Positions 33,149-42,096 of a DNA stretch of 45,439 bases are shown piece by piece; position 1 is the first letter of the stretch, and each line of letters opens with the position of its first letter. Location: contig DLKK01000049.1 in assembly GCA_002478955.1 (NCBI GenBank), positions 3,248-48,686 of the forward strand. The letters are read 5' to 3'. This DNA comes from Treponema sp. UBA7590. GTDB taxonomy: Bacteria > Spirochaetota > Spirochaetia > Treponematales > Treponemataceae. Position numbers and translations under genes: made by a program. The notes beneath the pieces were generated by a model. The model was given only the letters and a program-made list of their open reading frames with translations, ran no database searches and was not told the origin of the DNA.

Positions 33149-36100
33149 CTATTTCTCCAGAATAAATTCTACCCGGCGGTTCTTCCAGTTGTTGTCTTTG
33201 TCTTTGTAGTCAACAACAAGTTCAGTTCCGCCCTTTCCTATTGTGGAAAGTCGGCTTGCGTTTATACCTTTTTTAACAAGGTAATCTTTTACAAATTCCG
33301 CGCGCTTTGCAGAAAGTGGAATCAAAGCCGGTCCCCACTGGCGCATATTGTCTTCTGTTTCTTCCGCCTCCAAATCTGTAAGACGATTTGCGTGTCCAAC
33401 AATTGTAACCTTGTAATCCTTGAATTTGTTAAGTATTTCTGCGATTCGCTTTAAGACACGCTCGTTGTTTGCGGCAATTGCCGGGTCAAGTCCGTGCTGA
33501 ACTTCTTTTGAAGTCTTAAAGTCCGCGTTATCAGAACGGAATATAATAGAAGGAACTGCCATTTTTAGCACATCGCCATCCCGAATTACAAGAACATCAA
33601 TAGGAATAATTCCTTTTACAGAACTTGTCATTCCAAGATTGTCCGAAACTGTGAACGTGTACGGATAATCCATTGCAGACTGAACGCGCTCTGCATAACC
33701 TTTTGAGTTTTTCTGAGTGTTGCTTAAACCGTCCCAGATAATACGTTCTGTAATAGAAGAATTCCCTTTTATCTGCCAGAAAACTTTTCCGTTCGGATCG
33801 TCAATCACAAATGACCAGTTCTTTATAAGTGCTTTTGAAGTTCCGCTCAGTTTGATGAACAAATCATCATCTGTTCCGTCGTTGTCCGGGCTAAAATATT
33901 CAGGCGCGGTTTTTACGCTAAGAACAGGAGGAATTGCTGTACAAATAAACGGAGAAGAAACTGAATCCACCTTGTTTCCTTTTTTGTAGGTTACGCTCAA
34001 AGTTCCTGTAAAGGTTCCTTCAGCAACGTTTCCGTCGTTTCCAAGTCCGTCCCAGATGATTGTAGCTGGAAGGTTTGCGCTGTCCTTGTCTGACCATGAG
34101 CGTACAGAAGTTCCGTTTTCGCTGCGAATGTCAAACTTCCATGTAAGAATTCCATCTGGAACGCTAGCTTTTATGTTGAACTTTTGAGTGTCCAGAATTT
34201 TGTCGCCGTTCGGGGAAATTCCTTCGTTTTCAGCAGTAACATAAATCTTTGTCTCGCGCGCATCCAATGCGAATCCGGACATTGTTGTGCTGAACGCATT
34301 TCCTGCCTCGTCTGTGGAAGAAATCACAATTGAATAAATTCCGTCCGCAACTTTGTTTCCTGATTCATCAGAACCATCCCACTCAAAGAAATCTTTTGCG
34401 CCGGTCTTTATTTTTCCTTTCCAAGTGTAGCGTTTTACAACTTTGTTCTTTGAATCCTTGATTTCCGCCGTCCAAAGATTTTCCTGACTGCAGCCGGTTA
34501 TTGTTACTGGAATTGTGTCCTGAATTCCGTCTCCGTCCGGGCTGAACGCAGACCAAGGCGCACTTGCCGCAAGAGTAGGAGCAACCGTATCAAGCACAAA
34601 ATTTGAAGAGTCTACCGAAATCATATTTCCGTTGGTCGTCATTACAACCAGAGTCGCATGGTAATTTCCGTCTGCGCTGATAATTCCAGAAGAATCTTTT
34701 CCATCCCATGAAATTGAAGCCGGCAATGATTTTGTTCCGTGGATTGTGCGGATTGCGGTATTTTTTGCGTTTCTAATCACAAGGTCATAAGATTCAATTC
34801 CAGAAGCATCCTTTAAAACTGGCAGGAACTGAATTGAATCCTTTACTTTGTCGTTGTTCGGGCTGAATGCGGAATCGCTCAAAGAAAGAAGCAAAGTCGC
34901 CTTTTTTGTGTCCAGAGTGAATGTGTCTTTTGCAACAACAACGCCTTTATTTCCGGCAAAATCTGTTGCGGAAAGCTCGAATTTATATTTCGCATCGGCG
35001 GCAAGTTTTCCGTCAGCATTAAATCCGTTCCACAAAATATTATCTGGAAGATACTGGCCAAAATTGTACTCGCGGACTGTAGCTCCAGTTTCCGCATTAA
35101 AAATCCGTCCGTACCATGCAGGAATCGCCGCGTATTTTCCAGCGTTATCATCCAGCATTGAGATTTTTACATTAGGCTTGTCCGCTCCGCCAAAAATTGA
35201 AGAAGAAACACCAAGCTGAGCGGAAGGTTTTGTTGTGTCCAGAACGAATTCTGGGGATTTTAAAAGAGCCGCCTCAAATCCGTTCAAATAAGAAGCTTTT
35301 ACAAGCGCCTGATACTTTCCGTTTGGAAGAATTTTTCCGCTGTCGTCTTTTCCGTCAAAAATAATTTCTGAAGGCGGAACTTCACTTTTTGAACTGTCGT
35401 AAGAACGGCGCACAGCTCCTGTTGAATCAACAATCGAAACCGACCAGGAAGTAAGCTTGTTTCCGCTTGTTGCATCCGGCACAGGAATTGAAACCTCAAA
35501 CTTGATATTTGAAAGCTCTGAATCTGTCTCAGGCGAAAAATAACGGCTACCGGCAATAAAAATATTTGTAGCTGGCTTTTCCGCAGAATAAATTATGTTT
35601 GTGATTGCCGCGTTTTCAGAAGTATTTCCAGCCTCATCAGTTGAAGTCACCTCATAGGAATAAACGCCGTCTGGAACAGTTTTTCCAACATCATCCGTTC
35701 CGCCCCATTTAAAGGATTCCGGCGAATTGTTTTCCCAAGTCAAAGTTCTTACAACCTGCCCCTGCGCATTCCTGAAAATTCCTGTCCATTTTGATTCCTT
35801 TGAACCGGACTGTCTTATAGAAAAATCTGATTTTGCGCCTTCGCCAAAAATCTTGTCGGTCGGTTGCGAAAGCGTGATTTCCGGCGCTTTTGTGTCTACA
35901 ACAACCGCATACTTTCCAGTTTTTCCAACATTTCCGTTGTCATCTGTCGCGGTGAAATAATAATAATAAGTTCCGTCGGGTGCGTTTTCTCCATTGTCCA
36001 TTGCACCGTTCCAGGTAACAGCGGCCGGAACATCAACGCCTTTTTTTGGAGTAACCAGCTGCCTGAAAAAAGATTTTGCATTCACTTTTTCTGGAAGCGC

Positions 36101-36325
36101 GACTTTGTTTCCGATTGTGCGGACAACTTTTCCGTTTGCATCCTCTACAACCAGGCTCCACGCTTTTATAAGATGTCTGTCCGAAATTTTTAGCGGAATT
36201 GTAAGATTGTCCTGAACGCCATCATTATTTGGCGAAATATATTTTGCGCCCGGTTCAGCGTAAGTCAAGGCTGAAGCAGAAATCAGACAAAGTGCCGCGA
36301 TTTTTACAAAAGAATTTCTTTTCAT
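33149..36325 (-). CDS. Large FlgD-Ig-repeat surface protein with OmpA C-terminal domain
   Basis: Envelope protein of about 1058 residues. Signal peptide (1-23, cut near TYA), then eight tandem modules of about 110 residues of the FlgD immunoglobulin-like type. Each has a W/F-x-G-x-D-x-x-G turn and a DGxYxY strand, and many open with a calcium-site-like SPNGDGxxD (ISPNNDGVQD, FSPDGDGIQD, ISPNGDKILD, FSPDNDGTDD). The last 150 residues form an OmpA peptidoglycan-binding domain (VTIVGHANRLTD, LSAKRAEFVKDYLVKKGI, GKGGTELV, RRVEFIL). It probably spans from cell wall to outer membrane. Start ATG 36325 with GGAG 6 nt upstream; the earlier ATG at 36337 overlaps that site. It follows the barrel gene in one operon. 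Confidence 0.85.
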   Translation of the reverse strand: MKRNSFVKIAALCLISASALTYAEPGAKYISPNNDGVQDNLTIPLKISDRHLIKAWSLVVEDANGKVVRTIGNKVALPEKVNAKSFFRQLVTPKKGVDVPAAVTWNGAMDNGENAPDGTYYYYFTATDDNGNVGKTGKYAVVVDTKAPEITLSQPTDKIFGEGAKSDFSIRQSGSKESKWTGIFRNAQGQVVRTLTWENNSPESFKWGGTDDVGKTVPDGVYSYEVTSTDEAGNTSENAAITNIIYSAEKPATNIFIAGSRYFSPETDSELSNIKFEVSIPVPDATSGNKLTSWSVSIVDSTGAVRRSYDSSKSEVPPSEIIFDGKDDSGKILPNGKYQALVKASYLNGFEAALLKSPEFVLDTTKPSAQLGVSSSIFGGADKPNVKISMLDDNAGKYAAIPAWYGRIFNAETGATVREYNFGQYLPDNILWNGFNADGKLAADAKYKFELSATDFAGNKGVVVAKDTFTLDTKKATLLLSLSDSAFSPNNDKVKDSIQFLPVLKDASGIESYDLVIRNAKNTAIRTIHGTKSLPASISWDGKDSSGIISADGNYHATLVVMTTNGNMISVDSSNFVLDTVAPTLAASAPWSAFSPDGDGIQDTIPVTITGCSQENLWTAEIKDSKNKVVKRYTWKGKIKTGAKDFFEWDGSDESGNKVADGIYSIVISSTDEAGNAFSTTMSGFALDARETKIYVTAENEGISPNGDKILDTQKFNIKASVPDGILTWKFDIRSENGTSVRSWSDKDSANLPATIIWDGLGNDGNVAEGTFTGTLSVTYKKGNKVDSVSSPFICTAIPPVLSVKTAPEYFSPDNDGTDDDLFIKLSGTSKALIKNWSFVIDDPNGKVFWQIKGNSSITERIIWDGLSNTQKNSKGYAERVQSAMDYPYTFTVSDNLGMTSSVKGIIPIDVLVIRDGDVLKMAVPSIIFRSDNADFKTSKEVQHGLDPAIAANNERVLKRIAEILNKFKDYKVTIVGHANRLTDLEAEETEDNMRQWGPALIPLSAKRAEFVKDYLVKKGINASRLSTIGKGGTELVVDYKDKDNNWKNRRVEFILEK

Positions 36326-36348
36326 TTTAGTCTCCATTCAGATTCCGA

Positions 36349-37392
36349 TTATTCTTCATCCCAAATTTTAATTACAGGAGGTTCAACGTCTTTTTGACCA
36401 AGCTTGATTCTTAAGCCAGCTGAAACAACTTCTATGTTATCATATTTTTGCTGCCAGGCCGCAGAAGCAAGAAGCTCACTCTTTTCCCAGTTGTGCGCAG
36501 TTAAATATGAATTATTTTTTGCATTCAGGTTGAATTTTACACTCACTCCGATTGCCGGAAGCAAATCTGGGCTGCCATAAGCACATTCAGAAACGTCAAT
36601 CCGTTCCGCAAGGTTCACAAAAATCAGATTTTTTATGCCAATCTGAAGTCCCAAGTCAAACGCGACATTCTGGAAGCATTGTGTTGTAACATCAAAAGAG
36701 CCGCCGAGCACAATTGCGTCATTTTTTATAAAGTTTGTGCCAACGCCTGTTTTTAGCGTTACAAAATTTGGAAAAACAGAAACGTCCTTTGATTCATCAA
36801 TACCAAGAATTTTTCCTGTCTTATAATATTTTCCAAGATTTATAAGCGAAGCGCCGAGCCTGAAATCCTTAAGCGCACCAAGCGATTCTCTTCTATAGAG
36901 TGCGCCAATTCCGCCGCCCAAAGACCAGTCAGAACCGTTTCCCCACAAATATCCGGAATCCAGATTTATTCCCACGCTAAGCCGTTCAGTTATTTCTTTT
37001 GAAAAACCAGCCTTTATGTTCAGGGAATTTTCAACGTCCATATCATCTGCGCCAAGAAAAACGCCGTTCAAAAGCCCGCTGAAGTTGAACATTTTCATAG
37101 GAATCAGAATTCCAGTCTGAAAAGCTCCGCCCGAATCACCGTCGCCTTTGTTTGCAAGAACAGAAAAATTCGCATCAAGCTGAACTCTTTCTTCAAAACT
37201 TGAAAGCGCCGGATTGAACGCAACTGAATCAGGTCCTGGGTAAAAAATTCCGCCGCCCGCCGCTGAGGAAGCAGACGTAAGCTGCGTTGGACTTGAAATA
37301 TTGAAAATGCTTTGTCCGCCGGCAGGTGGATTATAAGCAAATAAAGCCGCAGTAAAAAAACTTGTTGCAAGCACAAAAACTGATTTTTTCAT
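36349..37392 (-). CDS. Outer-membrane beta-barrel, UPF0164/FadL/PorV-like
   Basis: 347 residues with a signal peptide (1-19, FAY) and alternating amphipathic strands ending in a charged tail. The N-terminal pattern (SSAAGGGIFYPGPDSVAFNP) is that of PorV/FadL-type barrels and of the treponemal UPF0164 family, whose members are FadL-like outer-membrane proteins in T. pallidum. Ribosome site GAGAGG before ATG 37392. It is cotranscribed with the FlgD-Ig/OmpA protein, 23 nt downstream, suggesting a joint surface structure. Whether it carries lipids or acts as a secretion barrel cannot be told. Confidence 0.7.
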   Translation of the reverse strand: MKKSVFVLATSFFTAALFAYNPPAGGQSIFNISSPTQLTSASSAAGGGIFYPGPDSVAFNPALSSFEERVQLDANFSVLANKGDGDSGGAFQTGILIPMKMFNFSGLLNGVFLGADDMDVENSLNIKAGFSKEITERLSVGINLDSGYLWGNGSDWSLGGGIGALYRRESLGALKDFRLGASLINLGKYYKTGKILGIDESKDVSVFPNFVTLKTGVGTNFIKNDAIVLGGSFDVTTQCFQNVAFDLGLQIGIKNLIFVNLAERIDVSECAYGSPDLLPAIGVSVKFNLNAKNNSYLTAHNWEKSELLASAAWQQKYDNIEVVSAGLRIKLGQKDVEPPVIKIWDEE

Positions 37393-37671
37393 AAAATACC
37401 TCTCGGAATCTCCTAATGAATCAGCAGGAACTTTGAGTTTTTATAAATCGTGAAAAATCGCTCTCGTCAGATTTTCAATTTGCTACAGACGGATTGGGCT
37501 CGCGCTTCGCTTGAAGTTGTCTGGGTGCTCCGCACTTTAATTTCTTTTATCGCCCAAAGTCTTCACAAATTAAAACTCTGACTATGCTTTTGTTTCTTTT
37601 TCAGCAAAACTCAAACTTCATGCTATAAATCTTTATAAATATAATTGATTTTTTATAAAAATTCTATGTTC
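37393..37671. other. Intergenic region without a recognisable gene
   Basis: Divergent region of 314 bp between the barrel gene and the gene at 37707. It contains an AT-rich stretch and short GC-rich hairpins (for example GTGCTCCGCAC) but no open frame or RNA I can support. The right end is the promoter of the plus-strand gene. Confidence 0.5.
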
Positions 37672-37700
37672 TTGACAGTCTACGAAAATCATTTAAAAAT
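37672..37700 (+). promoter_or_regulatory. Promoter with consensus -35, leaderless layout
   Basis: TTGACA (37672-37677), 17-nt spacer, weak -10 AAAAAT (37695-37700), then 6 nt (AACGCT) to ATG 37707. No ribosome site is present. Confidence 0.5.
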
Positions 37701-37706
37701 AACGCT

Positions 37707-39254
37707 ATGGGTAACGAGAAAAAAGAAAAATCTGGATTTTTTGCAAATATCTTGGCGGCTTTGTTCGGTGGAAACGATTCCGAGGCTGAAAAGAAACGCC
37801 AGCTGCGCTCAATCGCAAAAAAGCTTTCAAAAAGCCGTTTCAACAAATTCTATAAATATAACGGAAACGAAATTCTTCCTTCAATGGGAAAGTTTTTCTT
37901 TGAAATCTACAAGGCTGTCGCGCCGCTTCAAAATCTGTTCAATTCAATCCAGAACCAGAATACTCTGAAGCATCTTGTTATAAATTTTTCCATGCCGGAA
38001 GAACTGCGAAAAATGGAAGACAACCTTAACGAGCAGGTAATTGTCGGAATGAGCAGACAGATTCCGCTAGACCATTTAAAGACTCAGGTTGAAGAAAAAC
38101 TTTCAAAGGTGAACGACTTTTTTACATCTGAAAGAATCAGCGCGATAGACGGCTTGTACCGCCAGATTCTTGGGTTCAAGGCAATTTCAACTTTTGACTA
38201 TTATTTCTTCCTAAAAAAATTCGACAAGCAGATCCGCGAGAACAATTTTTCCACAATGCCGCATTTTGAGCATGTGAACGCAGAATACATCGTTGACGAC
38301 CTAAAGGATTACATTGAGTCAATCTGGGACATTCCATTTGATTCCGACTGGACAAACGCAATAAAACTCCTGAAGGCTTTTAAAGGTGGGCAGGAGCCGA
38401 TTTCTCTTGGACTCTGGAAGAAAATAATCGCACATCTTCTGGCTTTAAAAAACGCCCAGACTTTTGAGATGATTATCCGGCTTTCTTCCGCTGACCCAGA
38501 TTATGTGCCGAATGTTCAGAGTCTCAAGGCAAACATTGTGGAACCGTATCTTGACAAGCTGAAAAACGATGTTGAAAACACAATAAGCTCTTTGATAGAA
38601 AAAGAGCGTTCCGCCACAGAAAACAATTTTGCATCCCAGCTTTTTGGCGAAACAGAAATCATGCCTTTGAACAATTACGTTTATTCAAAAAATACGATTT
38701 TTGACCAGAAAAAACTCTATCATTTTGACAACTGCCAGGCACTTTCATATTTAAAGACTTTTTTGATTGAAGTTGTAAAAAAAGACTTGCGCGAATTCTA
38801 TGACGTTGTAGTTGTGCGCGGAACCTGGGATTCAACAACGCTTACAACACAAATTTCTGACTGCTACAACAATCTTCTTTCTGTTTCAGATAAACTGATT
38901 GAATTTGACAATGGGCTTGCCGACGACGCGATGATTGGAATCAAGATAAAAACCCTTCTTCCAAAGACAGAGCGCGACTCCAGCTCAAAAAATATTGTGA
39001 ACCGCCTTATTTCTGAAGCAAACGAAACCGCTTATGAATTTGTAATGGAAAGCTCAAGGGATTTGGTCACAATCGGGAAAATCATAAAATCTATTGTGGA
39101 AGACCTGCAGAAATCAAAACCTACGCTTATCTCAAACTACAAGGAGCTGGAACATTATATTGATATTCCGTTGAAAGAATTCTGCATTGCGATTTATAAG
39201 AAAATCTATCTTTTTGCTTCTCTTATAAAAAGCTGCATTGTCCACAATGACTAG
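37707..39254 (+). CDS. Spirochaetal helical protein of unknown function (DUF5312-like)
   Basis: 515 residues, no signal peptide. A short glycine/phenylalanine segment near the start (GFFANILAALFGG) is followed by a basic region (EKKRQLRSIAKKLSKSRFNK) and predicted alpha-helix throughout. It reminds me of a treponemal family listed as DUF5312, but I cannot verify this. No catalytic motif is visible. Conventional codon use suggests a core gene. The stop TAG is 6 bp from the convergent end of the next gene. Confidence 0.65.
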   Translation: MGNEKKEKSGFFANILAALFGGNDSEAEKKRQLRSIAKKLSKSRFNKFYKYNGNEILPSMGKFFFEIYKAVAPLQNLFNSIQNQNTLKHLVINFSMPEELRKMEDNLNEQVIVGMSRQIPLDHLKTQVEEKLSKVNDFFTSERISAIDGLYRQILGFKAISTFDYYFFLKKFDKQIRENNFSTMPHFEHVNAEYIVDDLKDYIESIWDIPFDSDWTNAIKLLKAFKGGQEPISLGLWKKIIAHLLALKNAQTFEMIIRLSSADPDYVPNVQSLKANIVEPYLDKLKNDVENTISSLIEKERSATENNFASQLFGETEIMPLNNYVYSKNTIFDQKKLYHFDNCQALSYLKTFLIEVVKKDLREFYDVVVVRGTWDSTTLTTQISDCYNNLLSVSDKLIEFDNGLADDAMIGIKIKTLLPKTERDSSSKNIVNRLISEANETAYEFVMESSRDLVTIGKIIKSIVEDLQKSKPTLISNYKELEHYIDIPLKEFCIAIYKKIYLFASLIKSCIVHND

Positions 39255-39259
39255 TTTTT

Positions 39260-41458
39260 TTAGTGGATTACTGAATCTACGAGTTTTTTAAAGTCTTCAT
39301 CAATCGGCATTTCGATTTTAGAGACATCTGCTGAAATGTGGAAAACGCCATCCTCACCAAGAACGATTGCGTCCAAAGGCAATTCTGTTACGTTGTTGTC
39401 ATTTTCTGCGAAAGTAGTGAACATAAAACCATCCTTTCCGAAAGAAAGTTCTTCCAAATACGCCTCCTCTTTCTGTGGCGCAGAATTTTCCTCCGGATTT
39501 GCAAATACACTACTTTCAAGATCGGAATTTTCAGTTTTTTCTTTAGTAAAATCAAATGGTTTGTAGATAACAAAATTTTTTCCAAAATCCTCGCCGGACT
39601 CTGATTTTTCCTGTTCGGGTTCTGGCTGCAACTCTTCAAGATTTTCAGCTTCTGGAATTTCTTCCGCAGGCGCAAGTTCTTCCACAGGTTCAGCGGCTTC
39701 CAATTCCTCAACGTCTTCAATAGGTTCGGTAGACTGATGTTCCTCAACGTCTTCCAAAGGCTCCAGTTCCTCTGGTTCGTCAAGTGGCTCGGCCTCCTCC
39801 AGTTCCTCAACAGGCTCTGCATCTTCCAACGAGCCGATTTCTTCCGGGCCTATTTCCTCAACGTCCTCCAGTGGCTCAAGCTCCTCTGCTGGCTCAATTT
39901 CTTCAAGTGGCTCAAGATTTTCAGCTTTATCCGCAGATTCTGTCTCTGGTTCGTACGCCAAAGCTTTTTCAGTCTTTTTTGCGCCCTCAAGTTTTTCAAC
40001 TTTCACTGTGCTGGTTGAAAGAACTTCCTCAAAGATTTTCCGGATTTCCTTCATGCTGGCAGATGAAATGTCCGCCGTGCCAGACGAATTTCCGTTTCCA
40101 GAAAGAATGTTTATTATGTCTTCCCAGCTTTTGTTCAAAATCACATCAAGATCGCTTCCGTATTTTTTGCCTCGGCGCCCAAGCGATTTTTTGATTTTTG
40201 CGGTCAAAGCGTCTTTCTGTGAATTTATCATTGCGGCAACTTTTTTGCGGTCAACATCTTTTTCAAAATATTCGTTCAAAAGTCCAATCTGAATTCCGCG
40301 GATTTTTGACTTTATCACTACAGAATCGTCTTTTTTGATGCAAAAAAAGATTAGAATAATAAGGCAAACCGTTACAAACGCGCAGATAAGCAAAAGAATC
40401 CGCACGTAAACCGGCATTTTTAAAGTTTCGCTGGAAAAAATTCCGCCGATGTGAACAAATTTTGCGTTCCGGCTAGAAATCAGGCTCCAGGAAACAATTT
40501 CCTCATTCTTCAAAAGTCCGCCGGTTTCTGAATCCGTCTGTTCTGTGCTGGAATTTTCCGCAGGATTCACAGAAATTCCTTCAATTTTTGCAGAAGTTGA
40601 GGCGACAATTTCATCAGGTCCAAAAACGCCTTGATTCCATTTCTTTATGATTTCAGAGGCAAAAATATTTTTTCCAACATTTGGAAGCCCGAACACAAAT
40701 CCGCCGGTTTTTCCGTCCGCAGAAGATACAAGCGAAAGCGGCTCATTTACAGAGACAACGTGATTTTCAACAAGAAGATTTGCAAAATCCACTGGATTCA
40801 CGTAAAAAATCGCGCTGCAGAAAACAGTTTTTTCATCCAAAGTCTGAATTTTATAGGAAAAAATCAGCCGCTGCTCATCGCCGTCAAAAATAATCCGCGG
40901 CAAATCCTGCACAGTTCCAGCGTTTTCATTTTCAGCAGCAAGATTTTCGTCATTTTCGTTTTCAAAAGCTGAGACAACCGGATATTCAAGCTCGCTTTTT
41001 CCGTGCGTCGTCTGCAAATTTGTGTAGTTCGAATAAATGCGGCGCTGAATGCCTTTTTCTGACTTTATAACGTAATCGTTTCGGAAGGAACTGTAAAAAA
41101 CGCGTTTTCCGGCGGAATCAACAATCCTAAAACCTTCCAGACCAGGACAATTTTCCTTCAGGGATTCAAAAAGGCGCAGTGCTTCCGCAGAAGGATTTTG
41201 CCCCGCAAAAGAAAGAACACTTTCGTGGCTCAAAAAACCGTCTTTTTCAGCACCAAAAATATTGAGAAGATTCTGAATGTATTCATTGCTGTAATCTGCA
41301 ACTGAATCCAGTTTTTCATTTATGACTTTTAAACGAGCCGGCTCATAGAATTGCTGCTCCACAGAAGCAAAAAGCCCCAATGAAGAAGCGACCGCAAGCG
41401 CGCCAAAAATAAAAATGGCAATCACAAGACTTACAGCAGTTTTAATTCCCGATTTCAT
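39260..41458 (-). CDS. Membrane protein with periplasmic sensor-like domain and acidic repeat tail
   Basis: 732 residues. One N-terminal membrane helix (about 8-28), an extracytoplasmic domain to about 350 (LEGFRIVDSAGKRVFYSSF is reminiscent of a PAS/Cache-like fold), a second helix (VRILLLICAFVTVCLIILIF), then a cytoplasmic part. Residues about 495-640 are an acidic Glu/Pro/Leu repeat (variations of EELEPLEDVEE, AEPVEELAPAEE), ending in a small folded domain (VFHISADVSKIEMPIDEDF). No HAMP, kinase or methyl-accepting region is visible, so it is not an ordinary sensor. Start ATG 41458 with AGGGA 6 nt upstream. Function unknown. Confidence 0.7.
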   Translation of the reverse strand: MKSGIKTAVSLVIAIFIFGALAVASSLGLFASVEQQFYEPARLKVINEKLDSVADYSNEYIQNLLNIFGAEKDGFLSHESVLSFAGQNPSAEALRLFESLKENCPGLEGFRIVDSAGKRVFYSSFRNDYVIKSEKGIQRRIYSNYTNLQTTHGKSELEYPVVSAFENENDENLAAENENAGTVQDLPRIIFDGDEQRLIFSYKIQTLDEKTVFCSAIFYVNPVDFANLLVENHVVSVNEPLSLVSSADGKTGGFVFGLPNVGKNIFASEIIKKWNQGVFGPDEIVASTSAKIEGISVNPAENSSTEQTDSETGGLLKNEEIVSWSLISSRNAKFVHIGGIFSSETLKMPVYVRILLLICAFVTVCLIILIFFCIKKDDSVVIKSKIRGIQIGLLNEYFEKDVDRKKVAAMINSQKDALTAKIKKSLGRRGKKYGSDLDVILNKSWEDIINILSGNGNSSGTADISSASMKEIRKIFEEVLSTSTVKVEKLEGAKKTEKALAYEPETESADKAENLEPLEEIEPAEELEPLEDVEEIGPEEIGSLEDAEPVEELEEAEPLDEPEELEPLEDVEEHQSTEPIEDVEELEAAEPVEELAPAEEIPEAENLEELQPEPEQEKSESGEDFGKNFVIYKPFDFTKEKTENSDLESSVFANPEENSAPQKEEAYLEELSFGKDGFMFTTFAENDNNVTELPLDAIVLGEDGVFHISADVSKIEMPIDEDFKKLVDSVIH

Positions 41459-41577
41459 CAAATTTCCCTAAAAAATCAAAAACAAACTACTATACCATTT
41501 GTATATCGGCAGGTTTTTGGTATTTCTTGAATGATAAATTCTTAAAACTATTGTATATTAATATTCAGGCGGAACAG

Positions 41578-42066
41578 ATGAAAAATTTTCTAGGTGCGTT
41601 GGTTGAAAATATAACTTTGAATAAAATTCTTGTGGCGGTGGCGGTTTTTCTTTTTGTGATGATTTTAGGCACAACCATTGCGGTAAAAGCAAAATCGCCG
41701 GCAGTTTCTGTTGTAAAAGCGCAGCCGCAAAAACCTTTAAAGGACATTCATTTTTCCTACAAGAATATCGGAAGACTTCGCGCTGTAACAGCCCCGGAAA
41801 AAGGCAGGAAATCCGGAACAACGGTTGTTTTGACTCCGCTTATTTCATATACAAAAGATGACAAGGAATTTTTCGAGGAACTTTCGCGCAAAAACTCAAT
41901 GATAAAATCGATTTTTGTGAATTATTTTTCTGCAAGAACAACTTCCCAGCTGAAGTCAAAATCCGAGCAGCAAATAAAAACAGAACTTTTATCTGAATTG
42001 AATGAAATTCTTGTGCTGAACAAAATCCAGGACATCTATTTTGAAGACTTGATTTTTTTGGATTGA
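41578..42066 (+). CDS. FliL-like flagellar basal body-associated protein
   Basis: About 162 residues, one membrane helix (about 13-35, KILVAVAVFLFVMILGTTIA) and a C-terminal FliL-type domain (TTVVLTPLISYTKDDKEFF ... IKSIFVNYFSARTTSQLKSK ... IKTELLSELNEILVLNKIQD-IYFEDLIFL). FliL supports stator function at the flagellar motor; spirochaetes can carry more than one copy. I start at ATG 41578 because AGGCGGA lies about 5 nt upstream. An ATG at 41527 would add 17 residues but lacks a ribosome site. Isolated from other flagellar genes here, so the assignment rests on the domain. Confidence 0.75.
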   Translation: MKNFLGALVENITLNKILVAVAVFLFVMILGTTIAVKAKSPAVSVVKAQPQKPLKDIHFSYKNIGRLRAVTAPEKGRKSGTTVVLTPLISYTKDDKEFFEELSRKNSMIKSIFVNYFSARTTSQLKSKSEQQIKTELLSELNEILVLNKIQDIYFEDLIFLD

Positions 42067-42070
42067 AATA

Positions 42071-42096
42071 GATTTTTCCAAAAAATATGAAAAATC
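42071..42096. terminator. Bidirectional terminator between fliL-like and thiQ
   Basis: An 8-bp stem (GATTTTTC, 42071-42078, with GAAAAATC, 42089-42096) 5 nt after the fliL-like stop. The right arm overlaps the TGA of the thiamine ATPase gene. Confidence 0.55.

Noticed and set aside
37393..37671. Non-coding RNA in the divergent gap
   Set aside because: Only short hairpins and AT-rich sequence; no terminator plus promoter pair to define a transcript.
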